Positions 22,401 through 33,189 of a stretch of DNA of 64,000 nt are shown piece by piece. The position numbers and the translations under genes are program-made. Under the pieces are notes generated by a model. It did not search any database, was not told the origin of the DNA, and was given only the letters and a program-made list of their open reading frames with translations. The stretch is from Montifringilla adamsi (lineage: Eukaryota > Chordata > Aves > Passeriformes > Passeridae): positions 1,051,231 to 1,115,230 of the forward strand of contig JAGGNK010006559.1 in NCBI GenBank assembly GCA_017590115.1, in the 5' to 3' direction. Position 1 is the first letter of the stretch. Each line of letters starts with the position of its first letter.

Positions 22401-25400
22401 CTGCCGCTCAGCTGGAGGAAGATGCTTTAGCTTTGGACAGCAAATCGGCCCAAGCTTTGGCAAGGAAGGAAGCAAAGCGTTTAGTGGTAGCAAAAGGGGA
22501 GACAAGTGAACAGAGCCCCGAGGAAGAGGCCCCGGACTCTGAAGGTGTAGTGGTAGAGACCCTAAGCGATCAGAGTAGCAAACGCTCCCAAGGCCTGGAA
22601 GCCTCTAGTGGGGAGACAGCGGAGAAAGGCGCAGGTGCCGAAGCCAGAGATAGCAAAGAAGATGGCAAGAGAGCAGAAGACAAAGCTAATTCTGAGGAAT
22701 CTTCCCCTGCCACTAAAGAGTCCTCAGCCAGTGAGGGCGGTGATCAGAAAAAGAGGTTTGTTTTTTCTCCGTTCTAGACCAGATGCTATCTTTTATCATT
22801 GGTCCTTAAGTGATGCGAATAAGCTGTTTCCTTCAATTGGCCTCCGAGACTGATGAAATTGTAGCCTATTCCTAAAGGTCTCTTTTATTTCTCCATGTGT
22901 AGATATATTTTTTTTTCTTAAGAACAGTGGGTTTGATTTCTTTTCCTTCCTCAACCTTCAAAGGTTGTTGTCCCAAATTACTCTTATTTCTGTCATCTGC
23001 AAAACAGAATTGTCCGTTTAGGGGTACAAATCCCTATCTCCTGTCACTCTTCTAGAAAATTGCCAATAATAGTGTTTATTTTGGAACTAATTTACTGGTA
23101 GGTATCCAATTTTAGTTGTGCTGTCTAGATTTAATGGTCTTTTTGCATATGATCTCTTGAATAATGTGGTGTTTTATCTTTAGCCCTGTTGAAGACAAAG
23201 ATACAAAGGCAGTCACAAAAGATGAGAAAGGTAGGTGCACATTTGGGGGTTTTGGGGTTTTTTATTTTCAAAGGACCTGGAGTAAAAAGGAGGACTGTTA
23301 ATTCAGTGAACCCTCAATGCAGTTGTAACACATCCCTTCAAGATAGAACATTAAAATATCAGGTCCTTGTAACTTTTGTAACATTATTAACAAACAGAGT
23401 TGGGGTTTGTTTTAAATAAGTATTATTTTGTGAATTAACATTTGATACTTTGTAATTCTCCTAAAAGTGATTGAAGTGCAGGAAGAAAATCTGTAGCTAC
23501 AAACTCTTTTTAAGGCTATTCAAATGCACATTAATTATGGAGAGTTTTATCAAGGAAAATGTGGGGGGTTAGGACTCTGAATTTTGCACTGCTGCATTTG
23601 TGTTTCACATGGTCTTTTATATTTTTTGTGCCCCAGGCCGTGTGGGGAGTGGTTCTGGCAGAAATTTGTGGGTTAGTGGACTTTCCTCCTCTACTAGAGC
23701 TACAGATTTGAAGAACCTTTTCAGCAAGTATGGAAAGGTATGTAGTGGATATGTAAATTAACAAACCATTCTGTCAGTTTAAAATGCTGAACTTAAATTT
23801 TGCTCTTATTTTCCCTCATGAATAACTGGGCAGGCTGAGTTCTTAACTTTGTGTTCTTTGGAAACTCCATATCTGGAAGGAGCACAGTTGAATAAAGAAG
23901 ATTGAAATGGAGGGGTGGGAGCAGGGATGGAATTTGCAGAGAATATCTGTGCAGATACCTGTGAGAATGAGGCAGTTATTGACAGGAGAGACTGGTAGAT
24001 CATCATGTAGAAGTCTAATAATGTCTTAAGTATCTGGCAATTAATGCTGTTTTAAATTATTCCATTTCAAGGACTATGCTTTGCAGAAATCCAGTCTTTG
24101 AGGGCAGGCTTCCACTTGCTTTGCAGTGCCTGCTATCATACAAGAGCAGAAGTTGTGGAAGGGAGCTCTCTGTGTGACCATCTCCCCTTCTGCCAAATAC
24201 TTTTCTTAATGTAATATTGAATGTTTATATCACTGAGTGCCACTGCCTGTCACAGATTGTCACCTGTGGGTAGAGATGTCCTGTGAGGGAAGGGAAAGTG
24301 GTAGTAGTTTTATTTATTCAAATTTTTTTTTCAATCCCACTCTCCCTTCTCTGTATATATCTGCCTTAAGCTTCTGACCTCATCAGCAACTTGAAGATTA
24401 ATTTTCTGAGCTGCATTATTGAAGATCTCCCTGCCTATTACAAGGACTGATTGAACTAAATGGCTTTTAAAAGTCCTTTCCCATCCAAACTGTTCTAAGA
24501 AATAGTCATTAAGTTAGAATTTATTTAGTGGCAGACCTCTAAACACAGAATATTTGGTTTTTTCCCAAAGGTGGTTGGTGCAAAAGTGGTGACAAATGCT
24601 CGCAGTCCTGGCGCTCGCTGCTATGGCTTTGTGACCATGTCAACATCTGAGGAGGCCACCAAGTGCATCAATCACCTCCACAGAACAGAGCTGCATGGTA
24701 AAATGATTTCTGTGGAAAAGGTAAGTGGCAGCAGTTTCATGGCAGTGTAATGAAAATAAAAGCATGCAAAGCAAATTTTAATCTCTGTCTCTGACTATGT
24801 AATTCTTTCTGGCTGAATTTCTAGGCAAAAAATGAACCAGCAGGAAAAAAGCCTTCTGACAAAAAGGAAGGTGAAACAAGGAAGGAAAAAGACAGGCACC
24901 ATTCTGCAGATTCCAAATCTGAGAAGTAAAGTGTTGTTTTGTGTTTTATGATACTTAAAGACAACTCATGTCAAATGTAGCCAGGTGACCAAGTTGAACA
25001 GTAACTGTAATAAATCTTGATTTAGTGTTTCATCCTGCATTTGAAATAGGAATAATGCTTGGAAAGTTGATGTTTTACAGTGGTGAGGGCATCTTAACTG
25101 GCCCTCTGTTCAGAAATACAAAGTTGTTTGGTGTTAGTGTAATAACTTGCTAGCTATATTAGGAGATCTAAATCAAATTATTTATAGATAAACCTTTACT
25201 TTTACCAGTTGTATGTCCTCTGATCTGCCTCTGTCTTGGACTCTACTTTTAACTGACAAATATTTCTAGGATTTAGCCTGTCTTTCTGGTAGACTGACTC
25301 TGTGGTTAGTGAGTGATACTTCCAACACTGGTTTTTCAAGTGGTTTGTTGCTTTTGAAAGAGGCATTTTGCTTTCCTGCTTTTTTGTAGATCTGTTGGTG

Positions 25401-28400
25401 TTAAGAAGGAGGAGAAGATGGACAAAAAAGATGATGCTAAGAAATCAGAAAAAGATGAAAAAGAAGGAAAAGAAAAGGATGAACAAAAGACTGGATCTTC
25501 TGATAGATCCAGGGCAAGCAAATCAGGTGATGCTAGCTGTCTTTCAGAAATGTTTTCAAGGGTGCTTGTACATTATTGCATGTGACTGATAATTCAGTAA
25601 AAAGAAGCTTACTTAATAAAACTGACACAGACATCAGAAAACACCTTGAAAATTTTGACTTTAGTTTCTAATAATGTAAAAGTTTCCATAATTTTTATGG
25701 AACTGTCACTGAGTTTAGACCTGACACTGTGTGTGGTTTGTGTCCTTTTTTGAGCTTTTTTTTTTTAACTGTGGAGAAGGATGTATTTGTGGACAGAAGA
25801 ATTAAATTAAATTTGTGTTCTTTTAGCTGTCATCCCTGCCAGAAAACACTGCTGTAACTTTGTGATAAATTTACTGCTCCCATCCTCATGTTGGCCAAAT
25901 CTTGGCAAGCTATTTAAATCACGAATAAGTTCCATAAGTAATTAAAATGACTTTTTTACTATTTAGTATCTTCACAGTTTTGAATCTTGCAAGAATTGTT
26001 GAATGTCTTTTGTACCATTTATTTTTTGGCTCTGTTTTGTTTTCTAGCAAGTCGAGGAACAGAAAGGACAGTGGTAATGGATAAATCTAAAGGAGAGCCA
26101 GTTATTAGTGTGAAAACTTCTGCATCAAAAGAGAGGGTAAGGCCAACTTCCAGAGAAGCTTTGGTGTAAAAATTGGTGTCAAATAGATTTACGTGCTCAG
26201 AGATAAAGGGGTTTTAGCCTTGCATTTTGGTACAATTATCCTTTTATCACTTTCTGGAAAGCATCAGGGATTTAATGATGTGGCAGAGGGAAAATGCTTC
26301 TGTTTCACCTTTTTTATACTTCTTTACTACTGACCTAGTGCAAGAAGTCGGATTGCAATATGAAAATGGTGTTAGGATGATGTGTTTCCCTGAGCTTGGA
26401 ATGTTATTGGGGTGTGTGTTGTTTGAAGTGCAAGTCAGGTTGTGTTCTCCTGGTATTTATTTGTAATATTTTGAAGTTCTGGTCAAACTGGGGGTACTTT
26501 TCCTTGGAATTCCACTGTCGTTTTTTACCTCTGGGGAAGGCATGGCAGCCTGTTTTGTTCAGGTTGACACAGTGTGGGTATTTGCCTGGGAGCTTTAGCT
26601 GGAGATGCTCCATGTTCAGCTCATGCATTGTTCTGATTCATCTCAGAGCACAAAGAGCCAGGACCGCAAATCGGAGAGCAAGGAAAAGCAGGATATTTTA
26701 TCTTTTGATAAAATCAAGGAGCAGCGGGAGCGGGAACGGCAGAGGCAGAGGGAGAGAGAAATCAGGGAGACAGAGAGGCGCCGGTGAGTTCCACTCCCTC
26801 TAAACTTAAATGGCATTTTTTACTCCCTTATCTGTTCTGTGTTTTTGTTCAAAGCAGTGCTGTGCTGATCTTCCAACAGTGATATCTCAGATTGATTTCA
26901 TACTAATTACTGTCTCAGACTGATTTCATACTAATTACTGCTAGAACAGACATTAATGCTAAGTGATGGAGGCTTTTACTGCTGAAATCAGTGTTCTCAT
27001 GAGACTTCCATAGGTGCTTTCAGGCTTTGTTTTCCACTTGACTGGATTTGAATTTCCTTGATTTTTTTTCCCCTGAAGCTTGTAAATACTTTTTGTACAT
27101 CAGATTTCTGTCTTAGGACTTGCTGTGCTCTCTGGAAGCTTTCTCAGACCTGACTTAAGAGTAGATACCATGTTACTTATGCAGAATTCTCACCTTTGCT
27201 TCTGTCATTTGAATGCAGTTTTTTATTTTCCCCTAAGCTGTTAATTGGGAAGAAGGGGGAGAACATAGAAACTTCTTTTAAAAGAAATGAAACCCCACTC
27301 AAAACAAAGAAGCTTGGACTGAAGAATCTCAATTAAAAACTCTTTTAAATTAGAGAGAGAGAGAGGCGAGACCGGGAGCAGCGCCTGGCAGCCATTCACG
27401 AGCGGGATGAGAGACAGAGGCTCCAGAGGGAGCGGGAGCGGCTGGAATTCCAACGGCAGCGCCTGGACAGAGAGCGCCTGGAGAGGGAGAGGTTGGAGAG
27501 GGAAAGGATGCACATCGAGCAGGAAAGGAGACGGGAGCAGGAGCGAATCCAGAGGGAGAGGGAGGAGCTGCGACGCCAGCAGGAGCAGCTGCGCTACGAG
27601 CAGGAGCGGAGATCTGCCATGAGGAGGCCTTATGATCCTGACAGCCGGTGAGGAGCAGGGCAGTGGGGCTCCAAACTCCTGAGCCACATCCCCCTTGGGA
27701 GCCTGTGGAAACAGGGATAAACTCTGGATAAGGCAGTCATGGGAGCCTGCAGCTGAAGGACTCTTTATGTGCTGCTTCTAACACTAATAGCAATTTGAAG
27801 AAGAGCAAATAATGTGCTTGTACACTGTAAGCACTGTTTGGGTCTAGTCTTCTTTCCCAGACAGGGATGATGGCCAAGAGAAGTAACAACCCAGAGTTGT
27901 TACTGCTTTGAGTAATAGAGAGTAGAGTAGTAATAATAGAGTTAATAGAGTAGTAGAGTTGGAATAGTAGAGTACAATAGAGTAGTAATAATAGTTACTA
28001 GATTAATAGAGTTGTAATAATAGGGTGGTAGTAGTAGAGTAGTAATAATAGAGTACTAGTAGAGTAGTAATAGTTACTGGTAGTAATAAATTATTACTAC
28101 TAGTAGAGTAGTCATAATAGGATTAATGGAGTAGTGGAGTTGTAATAGTAGAGTAGTAGTAGTAATAGAGTACTAGTAGAGTCGTAACTATAGAGTTAAT
28201 ACAGTAGTAGTGTTGTAATTATAGAGTAGTAGTAGTACTAGGAGAGTAGTAATAATAGAGTTAATAGAGCAGTAGAGTTGTGTGCATCACCTCTGAATGG
28301 TAAGGGAAAAGGATGCTCATTCTCTTCTCCCATCACCACGTGCTGAAATTAAGCTGGTTTTCATAAACCAAATTTTCTCTGAAACCGAAGTGCAACTCCT

Positions 28401-31400
28401 GCTTAACGCACATAGATTTTTAATTACTGGGTTGATTGAGGTTGGAGAGAGCAGGAAAGGGGAGGTGGTTGTGGGGCTGCTGCTGACGTGAGCCCCTGTG
28501 CAGGCGGGATGAGCCCTACTGGCCCGAGGCCAAGCGGCTGGCGCTGGAGGATCGCTACCACTCGGACTTCGGCCGCCAGGATCGCTTCCACGACTTCGAC
28601 CACCGCGACCGCGGCCGCTACCAGGAGCACTGCTTGGACAGGTTGGCAAGGCACTGGCTCTTCTTCTTCTTCTTCTTCCTGTGCCTTCAGGGAGATTTGG
28701 TGTCTTTTTAATCACTCTTGTGTATTTCTCGTGTCTGATTTCACACGTGTTTGCAGTCCTTTGTTTATGTGGGTGAGGGACATAGAAAGAGGCTGCATAA
28801 AGATTATAAGCCAAGTTCTAATGTAGTCTGCCATGATGCTGATGGAGATACAACAGCTCCTCTCTAGGTCTGTGGAAGTCTGCTTTATGAACCCCTAAGA
28901 TTTAGCCATTTCCTTTTGCTTTAAAACTTCCCCTGTTTTCATCTTTGCAGCCTGGCTAATACAGGGTTTTAGTGCCACAGAATGGAAAAATATTTTCTGT
29001 GTGGTGCCATTGAGATTTCTGTTTGCTCTCAAAGGATCTCTGGTGAAAACTGTACTGTTTGGTTTTGCTTGTAACTCATTTCTGATACAGGTTCACTCAG
29101 TATTCTCCCTTGGTGTCACTGGTGTCACTTGGCCATCCTCAGTGGTGCCTTTTTTACCCATATTGCAGTGATAGGTGTTAGTTTGATCTCTGTTTATACT
29201 ATGAAACAAGAACAGTCTTGAGTTACATTGCCACTGAACATTAGCATCGAGATTTACAACCTAATGAAGATTAACTTTTCATGTGTTATTTTATGCAGAC
29301 CCTGAAATTATAATTACAGTGTTGATTCAACTGAAACTTTTCTTTTTTGTTCCAGGAGAGACTGTACAAGGGGAATTCCAGATCGAGATGGGCAGGTGTG
29401 TTGCAACAAAATTCCTGCTTCAGTTAAAAACCAAAACAAGCTGACCCCAAAGCAGAAATGACACAGTGTGCACACAGCACTAATTGTTTCAGCTGAGATA
29501 CTTAAGCAGAACTAATTTTGTGTGCTAATGAGCATAAAATAAATTATTAGGTTACTTGCTTGCTGGGGTGGTAGCCCCAGATACAGGCAAGGGGGAAACC
29601 TCTGAGTGATGGGAGCATCTTCTCAGGCTGATGTGTGGCAGTAAAAGCTTTTTGATTGACCATCTTAGGTGTTAAGAGAGAGCTGCTGTACTTCCTTAGT
29701 TGGCAAAGGTTGCCTTCTCTCACATTTATCTAAATAAAACAAACTGGTGCCAGAATGAAACAAGGCTGTAACAGGACAGGTGTGAAAATCAATGCCACAA
29801 TGGGATTCAAAACCTTTCATTTCTGAGGAGAGGTAGAAAGTAGGCAGATATTCTATGTAAAAATTTAAAAGCTGAAGCCAAGAATGTAAGCCTTAAAAAA
29901 CTTTACCAAACAGAAAGACCTTTCCCACCAGTGAACAGCACAAAATAAACACCTGGAGTGAGCCATGCCCTACAACAGAACCTGTAAAAAATAAAGACAG
30001 CTACCATTTTTTCTGACAGCTCATAGAAAACAACATCCAAAAAGCCAAATTTTTACAATCCTAGAAGAAAACCTGTGTTGGTTTTTAGCATGACTGTGTC
30101 CTGTTTGCCTTTCAGCACTACCCAGACGAGCGGCACGGGGGGCCTGAGCGTCACTCCCGGGACAGCTGGGGGGGCTACGGCTCTGACAGGAGGATGAGTG
30201 AGGGAAGAGGGATCCCCCCACAAACCCGGTTAGTGCCTGGGGGCTCTGCACATTGCCTCAGTGAACCTCTGGAGGGTGGCAGCAGAAGCAGCTTGACAAG
30301 TGTGAATCCTCTCTCCAGATCTTTGAGCATCTGCAGGAGCAGGGAGTTGCCACGTGTAGCTCCCACGTGCCTCGGGAGGGTGAAGCTCTGTAGTGAGTAA
30401 AGAGCTGCTCAGTTAGCTCAGCTCCTGACTCTGCTTCTCCTGTAAATAACTTTCATTTCTACAGATGAGATTCAGTCTGTTTCTACAGATGCCCCAGTAA
30501 GGCCTGCACAAGTCTCATTCATGGCCAGTGGTCAGGTTTTACAGGAAATTGAGTGAGAAGTCTCTGCAGTGGTGGGGGTAGAGAACTTGGACTCACCTGA
30601 ATTGTAGTGGTTTCCCTTTAAACCAGTTAATCAAGCTGGGCATATTCCAGCTGCATAATTTTCAGACTGAGGAGTGGCAGCCAATGAATTCATCTATACC
30701 CAAGTATTTCAGTCCATTGCAATATCCATGATGTCTCTGGATCAAAAAAGACAAGTTTTGTTGTGTGAAGGATGCTGTTCAGCAGGTGTCTGTCATTGTT
30801 TCTCTTTGACCAGTTCTGATTGCAGTGGTTGGGTGGCTACAGCTATAGCTTGATTAACCATTTAACACACTTTGGCATGGGGTATGGTGTTTGGCTTTAC
30901 CCTGTGCTGCTCAGTGGGTAGGGGACATACCTAGAAGATGTTCTTTTATTTTTTTAAGAGATGGACGTGACTGGGGAGATCATGGTCGAAAGTTAGAGGG
31001 GCATCAAGATCGTACATGGCAGGGAAATGTGGCTGGAGGAGTGATGGGACGGGATCATGAGAGATGGCAAGGTACACTTGCTGCTTACCAGTGTGATTGT
31101 GGTTCTTTTCTGTGAATTACTGCTGCTGAACCTTCTAGTGGTAGTTAAATTATTGAGAAATCAAATTAAATTCTGGGAACAAGGTGACATTTTTATTAGG
31201 GAAGCACAAAACCCTGTATTTTTCTTTTTTTTTCTTCTTTTTTTTTTCCCCCTTTTTTCTCTTTTTGAATTAGGTGGTGATAGAAGCATGCCTGGTCAAT
31301 CAGGACCAGGCCATGGGATGACTCGAGGAGGGACATCAGGGTAAGAACCTCTCTCAGAATGCTTATAATGCTTTTATAATACCTTGATCTGTATAAGCCT

Positions 31401-32912
31401 GGATTGGCAAGAGGGGAAAAAACCCAACAAATTAAAGAAACCAACAAATTAGTGAAACACCTTTCAGAGTGTAGGAATGTGCCCCCTGTTGATGGAGTGA
31501 CAATTATTCCTTGTCTGCTTAAAAAGGCAAAAAGCCCAGAAGTTTCTCTCCCAGATTGGTACAAAGACACCTCACAGGACTTTTGGGACTTCACCTCAGA
31601 CCTGGGGCTGTCCACTGGACAGAGGCCAAGAGGTCCCACCTGGGTAATTCACTAGAAAAGGAAGAGAACAAAGGAAATAACTGCTTTTGTGGGGTGTTTT
31701 ACCAGGAGCAAGGACCTCTCACCTCTTGTTCAGTTTTTCTCTGTAAGAGCTTTGTTATTTTGCCTTTCGTTAAACCTTTTTCTGTTTCCAACACTGCCTC
31801 AGAAGCCATCCTGCTAATTTGATGCCATTCTGGGCTAATTTCAGCTGTGATGGGTTCTCTGAGAGCTCATAAAACCTGGCTCAAGCAGAACCCATCCTCA
31901 GAGACTGCCTGGGCCGTGCCCAAAGTGTCCCTGTTGTACCATAGCAGTGAACCCTTGAACAGGGAATAATTAGCACTGACTCCATGATTGCAGAGGCTGA
32001 TTAATCACTTTATTGTACTAATACTATATTCTACTCTTCAGAAAAACCCATCAGTAACAGGAGCCTCCTGGAGCCAGGTCTCATGAGCTCTTGGAGGTCT
32101 GTTACACACCCAAGATAGCTCAGCTACCTTTGGAGGCATAAAATCAGCAGGATGGCTCCTATTGCAGTGTTGGAAACAAAAAGGTTTTAATAAAAGGCAA
32201 AATAACAAACAGAGAAAAACAAACAGAAAACAGAGAAAAGAGGTTCTTGCTCCTGGTAAAACACCCATAAAAGCCATTAGTTTCTTTGTTCTCTTCTTTT
32301 TCTAGTAAATTGCTTAGGCTGGACTTTTTGGCTGCTGTCCAATTGGCTATCCTTAAGTTTGAGGTGAAGTCTCTCAGGTCCTGTGAGGTGTCTTTTCACC
32401 TAATTGAGGAGAGAAACTTCTGGCCTCTTCTCCTTTTTAAGGCGACAAAACCAAGGGGCACATCCCTCCACCCCTCACCCACACAGTCCAATACAGCTTT
32501 GCCCTACCTGATCACTCAATCCAAACACCGTCCCCAGAGTCCAGTTAAGAAATCACCCTTCGCTAAACAAATCTCCATAACACATTCCACGTGTGCAGCG
32601 GTTCCTCATTTGCCCTGAGCTTTCTCCCTGGCAGGGAGCTGTGTGTGTGTGCCCTGGGAGCTGTGTGTGTGTGCTCAGCCCTCTGTGTGTGTGTGTGTGC
32701 TCAGCCCTCTGTGTGTGTGTGTGTGCTCAGCCCTCTGTGTGTGTGTGTGTGCTCAGCCCTCTGTGTGTGTGTGTGTGCTCAGCCCTCTGTGTGTGTGTGT
32801 GTGCTCAGGGAGCCAGGGCCAGGCTGTGCAGGGCAGCGGCGTCCCCGGGCTGTTTGCAGCCCCCGAGAGACCCCCCAGGCCGAGCGAGCCCCGCTTCAGC
32901 CGCCGCTACTGA
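16292..32912 (+). CDS. SAFB2: SAFB2 (scaffold attachment factor B2-like), complete apart from an uncertain last acceptor
   Basis: Nuclear paralogue of SAFB with the same SAP, acidic linker, RRM and charged-tail order. Coding exons in phase: 16292-16486, 17248-17335, 18790-18854, 18941-19147, 20399-20461, 21283-21310, 22254-22755, 23184-23230, 23637-23737, 24571-24720, 24825-24925, 25390-25526, 26048-26136, 26647-26783, 27354-27647, 28504-28641, 29356-29395, 30116-30228, 30959-31071, 31274-31340 and a last exon ending at TGA 32910-32912. The total is about 934 residues if the last exon starts at 32783, close to the roughly 950 remembered for human SAFB2. I choose SAFB2 over SAFB because of [16 protein letters not shown] and IRETERRRE. 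The tail RFSRRY matches the family ending RFTRRY. The last acceptor falls in a minisatellite and is unresolved. Confidence 0.85.
18941..19147 (+). CDS. SAFB2: SAFB2 exon 4, with an optional in-frame 72-nt extension
   Basis: Encodes [19 protein letters not shown] and an acidic stretch. With the donor GCT|GTAGGT the exon is 207 nt, the same as SAFB exon 4, and joins exon 5 in phase 0. The frame stays open to a second in-phase donor, ATG|GTAGGC after 19219, which would add 24 residues. The shorter form agrees with the paralogue and is preferred. Confidence 0.8.
20630..20670. repeat. (TA)n microsatellite in a SAFB2 intron
   Basis: A run of alternating TA with a few G/C interruptions. It is simple sequence with no other feature. 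Confidence 0.8.
21832..22899 (+). repeat. Right arm of a 1,068-bp inverted repeat (paralogous gene-conversion tract)
   Basis: Partner of 8738-9805, separated from it by a 12,026-bp spacer that holds the 5' halves of both genes and their shared promoter. The 184-residue open frame across exon 7 is the same in both arms, and so are open frames read in the other two phases. This means the nucleotide sequence is conserved at silent and intronic sites too. Confidence 0.9.
22254..22755 (+). CDS. SAFB2: SAFB2 exon 7, large acidic linker exon (inverted-repeat arm)
   Basis: A 502-nt exon identical to SAFB exon 7. The acceptor is CCGTAG; exon 6 supplies the G that completes the first Glu codon. The donor AG|GTTTG joins to CCC of exon 8 to give a Ser codon. 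It encodes about residues 216-382, a Glu-rich linker of low complexity. Confidence 0.92.
23637..24720 (+). CDS. SAFB2: SAFB2 exons 9-10, RNA recognition motif
   Basis: Exon 9 (23637-23737) contains RNP2 LWVSGL and [16 protein letters not shown]. Exon 10 (24571-24720) contains [17 protein letters not shown]1 RCYGFVTM, and ends [11 protein letters not shown]. The domain spans about residues 407-482, where the family RRM normally sits. Lengths (101 and 150 nt) match the paralogue. Confidence 0.92.
24385..24515 (+). mobile_element. CR1-type LINE 3' end fragment
   Basis: Contains GGACTGATTGAACTAAATGG, then CTTTTAAAAGTCC and CCATCCAAACTGTTCTAAG. This is a diverged version of the usual CR1 3' terminus, in plus orientation, inside the intron that splits the SAFB2 RRM. 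Confidence 0.55.
26647..27647 (+). CDS. SAFB2: SAFB2 exons 14-15, Arg/Glu-rich charged region
   Basis: Exon 14 (26647-26783) encodes [15 protein letters not shown], then [18 protein letters not shown]. Exon 15 (27354-27647) encodes a long Arg/Glu/Gln run ending [10 protein letters not shown]. It is probably a charged helix or coiled coil used for dimerisation and partner binding. Exon 14 is 30 nt longer than in SAFB (137 against 107), which adds ten charged residues. Confidence 0.88.
27905..28280. repeat. Degenerate AGTAGTAATAATAG tandem array in SAFB2 intron 15
   Basis: About 375 bp are built from AGTAGT, AATAATAG, GAGTTAATAGAG and AGAGTTGTAATAG motifs, with a higher-order unit of roughly 45 bp. 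The array lies between the Arg/Glu-rich exon and the next exon. Confidence 0.85.
28504..31340 (+). CDS. SAFB2: SAFB2 exons 16-20, Gly/Arg-rich C-terminal part
   Basis: The exons are 28504-28641 ([20 protein letters not shown], then [11 protein letters not shown]), 29356-29395, 30116-30228 ([20 protein letters not shown], then [11 protein letters not shown]), 30959-31071 ([16 protein letters not shown]) and 31274-31340 ([20 protein letters not shown]). Phases are compatible at every junction. The Gly/Arg content is typical of the SAFB tail, which takes part in protein-protein and RNA contacts. Confidence 0.85.
31440..31931 (+). mobile_element. LTR-like element, plus orientation, older copy
   Basis: This stretch is the approximate reverse complement of the neighbouring element at 31932-32582. 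Shared blocks include CAGAAGTTTCTCTCC, GGTGTTTTACCAGGAGCAAG, TTTCCAACACTGC and CCATCCTGCT. It is more diverged than its partner. It lies in the last SAFB2 intron, and no coding region is preserved. Confidence 0.55.
31932..32582 (-). mobile_element. Solo-LTR-like element, minus orientation, in the last SAFB2 intron
   Basis: Read on the minus strand, it begins TGTTATGGAG and ends TACAACA, the TG...CA termini expected of an LTR. It contains AATAAA, read as ACAATAAAGTG, near its end. The length of about 650 bp fits a solo LTR. I could not identify a matching target-site duplication. It faces the plus-oriented copy at 31440-31931, tail to tail. Confidence 0.55.
32643..32808. repeat. 26-bp GT-rich minisatellite at the start of the SAFB2 last exon
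   Basis: The unit is CTCAGCCCT followed by a (GT)n run. AG dinucleotides recur at 32678, 32704, 32730, 32756, 32782 and 32808, exactly 26 bp apart. Each unit looks like a possible 3' splice site. The array abuts, and probably contains, the last acceptor of SAFB2. Confidence 0.85.
32783..32912 (+). CDS. SAFB2: SAFB2 last coding exon (start uncertain)
   Basis: The frame ending SEPRFSRRY then TGA at 32910-32912 is the conserved SAFB family C-terminus. The previous exon ends in phase 2, so this exon must begin at a position congruent to 2 modulo 3. Of the six AG sites in the minisatellite, only those giving starts at 32705 and 32783 fit, and an AG before 32837 also fits. I list 32783 as the middle choice. 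The region before [10 protein letters not shown] does not resemble the RGGFAQG-like residues expected. Confidence 0.55.
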
Positions 32913-33163
32913 GCCTCACTGTGCACCACGGGTTCAGTGCCACCTGACACCGGTCGTGAGTTTTATTAACCCCAGGTCACCTTGAGGTTGTGGTTCTAAA
33001 AACGCCAGACTGCTGCTGCGCTGTAGCCAAATCCTGTGTCAGCTCGGTTTGGGGTGGTTTGGTTTGGTTTGGTTTTTTTTGTTTGTTTGTTTGTAATGAA
33101 CATGGTGTTGGTCACACATCGCTTTTAAGTTTCTGTAAGTGAAACATTCCATTTTTCAAAAAT

Positions 33164-33169
33164 AATAAA
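33164..33169 (+). terminator. SAFB2: Poly(A) signal for SAFB2
   Basis: AATAAA lies about 250 bp after the stop codon, followed within 40 bp by T-rich and GT-rich sequence. This implies a short 3' UTR of about 280 bp. Confidence 0.6.
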
Positions 33170-33189
33170 ATCGGTTTATGGCTACTGGG

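Noticed and set aside
8738..22899. Inverted repeat as terminal repeats of a large transposon
   Set aside because: The arms are matching exons and introns of two paralogous genes with conserved phase, and their ends are not transposon-like. Gene conversion explains them better.
28317..28814. 165-codon minus-strand open frame opposite SAFB2 exon 16
   Set aside because: It is antisense to a well-supported exon and has low-complexity Ser/Pro/Arg composition.
32591..32985. Cys/Val-rich open frames across the GT-rich minisatellite
   Set aside because: The (GT)n sequence encodes CVCV in two frames. Only the end of one frame (SRRY) is conserved and is kept as the SAFB2 last exon.
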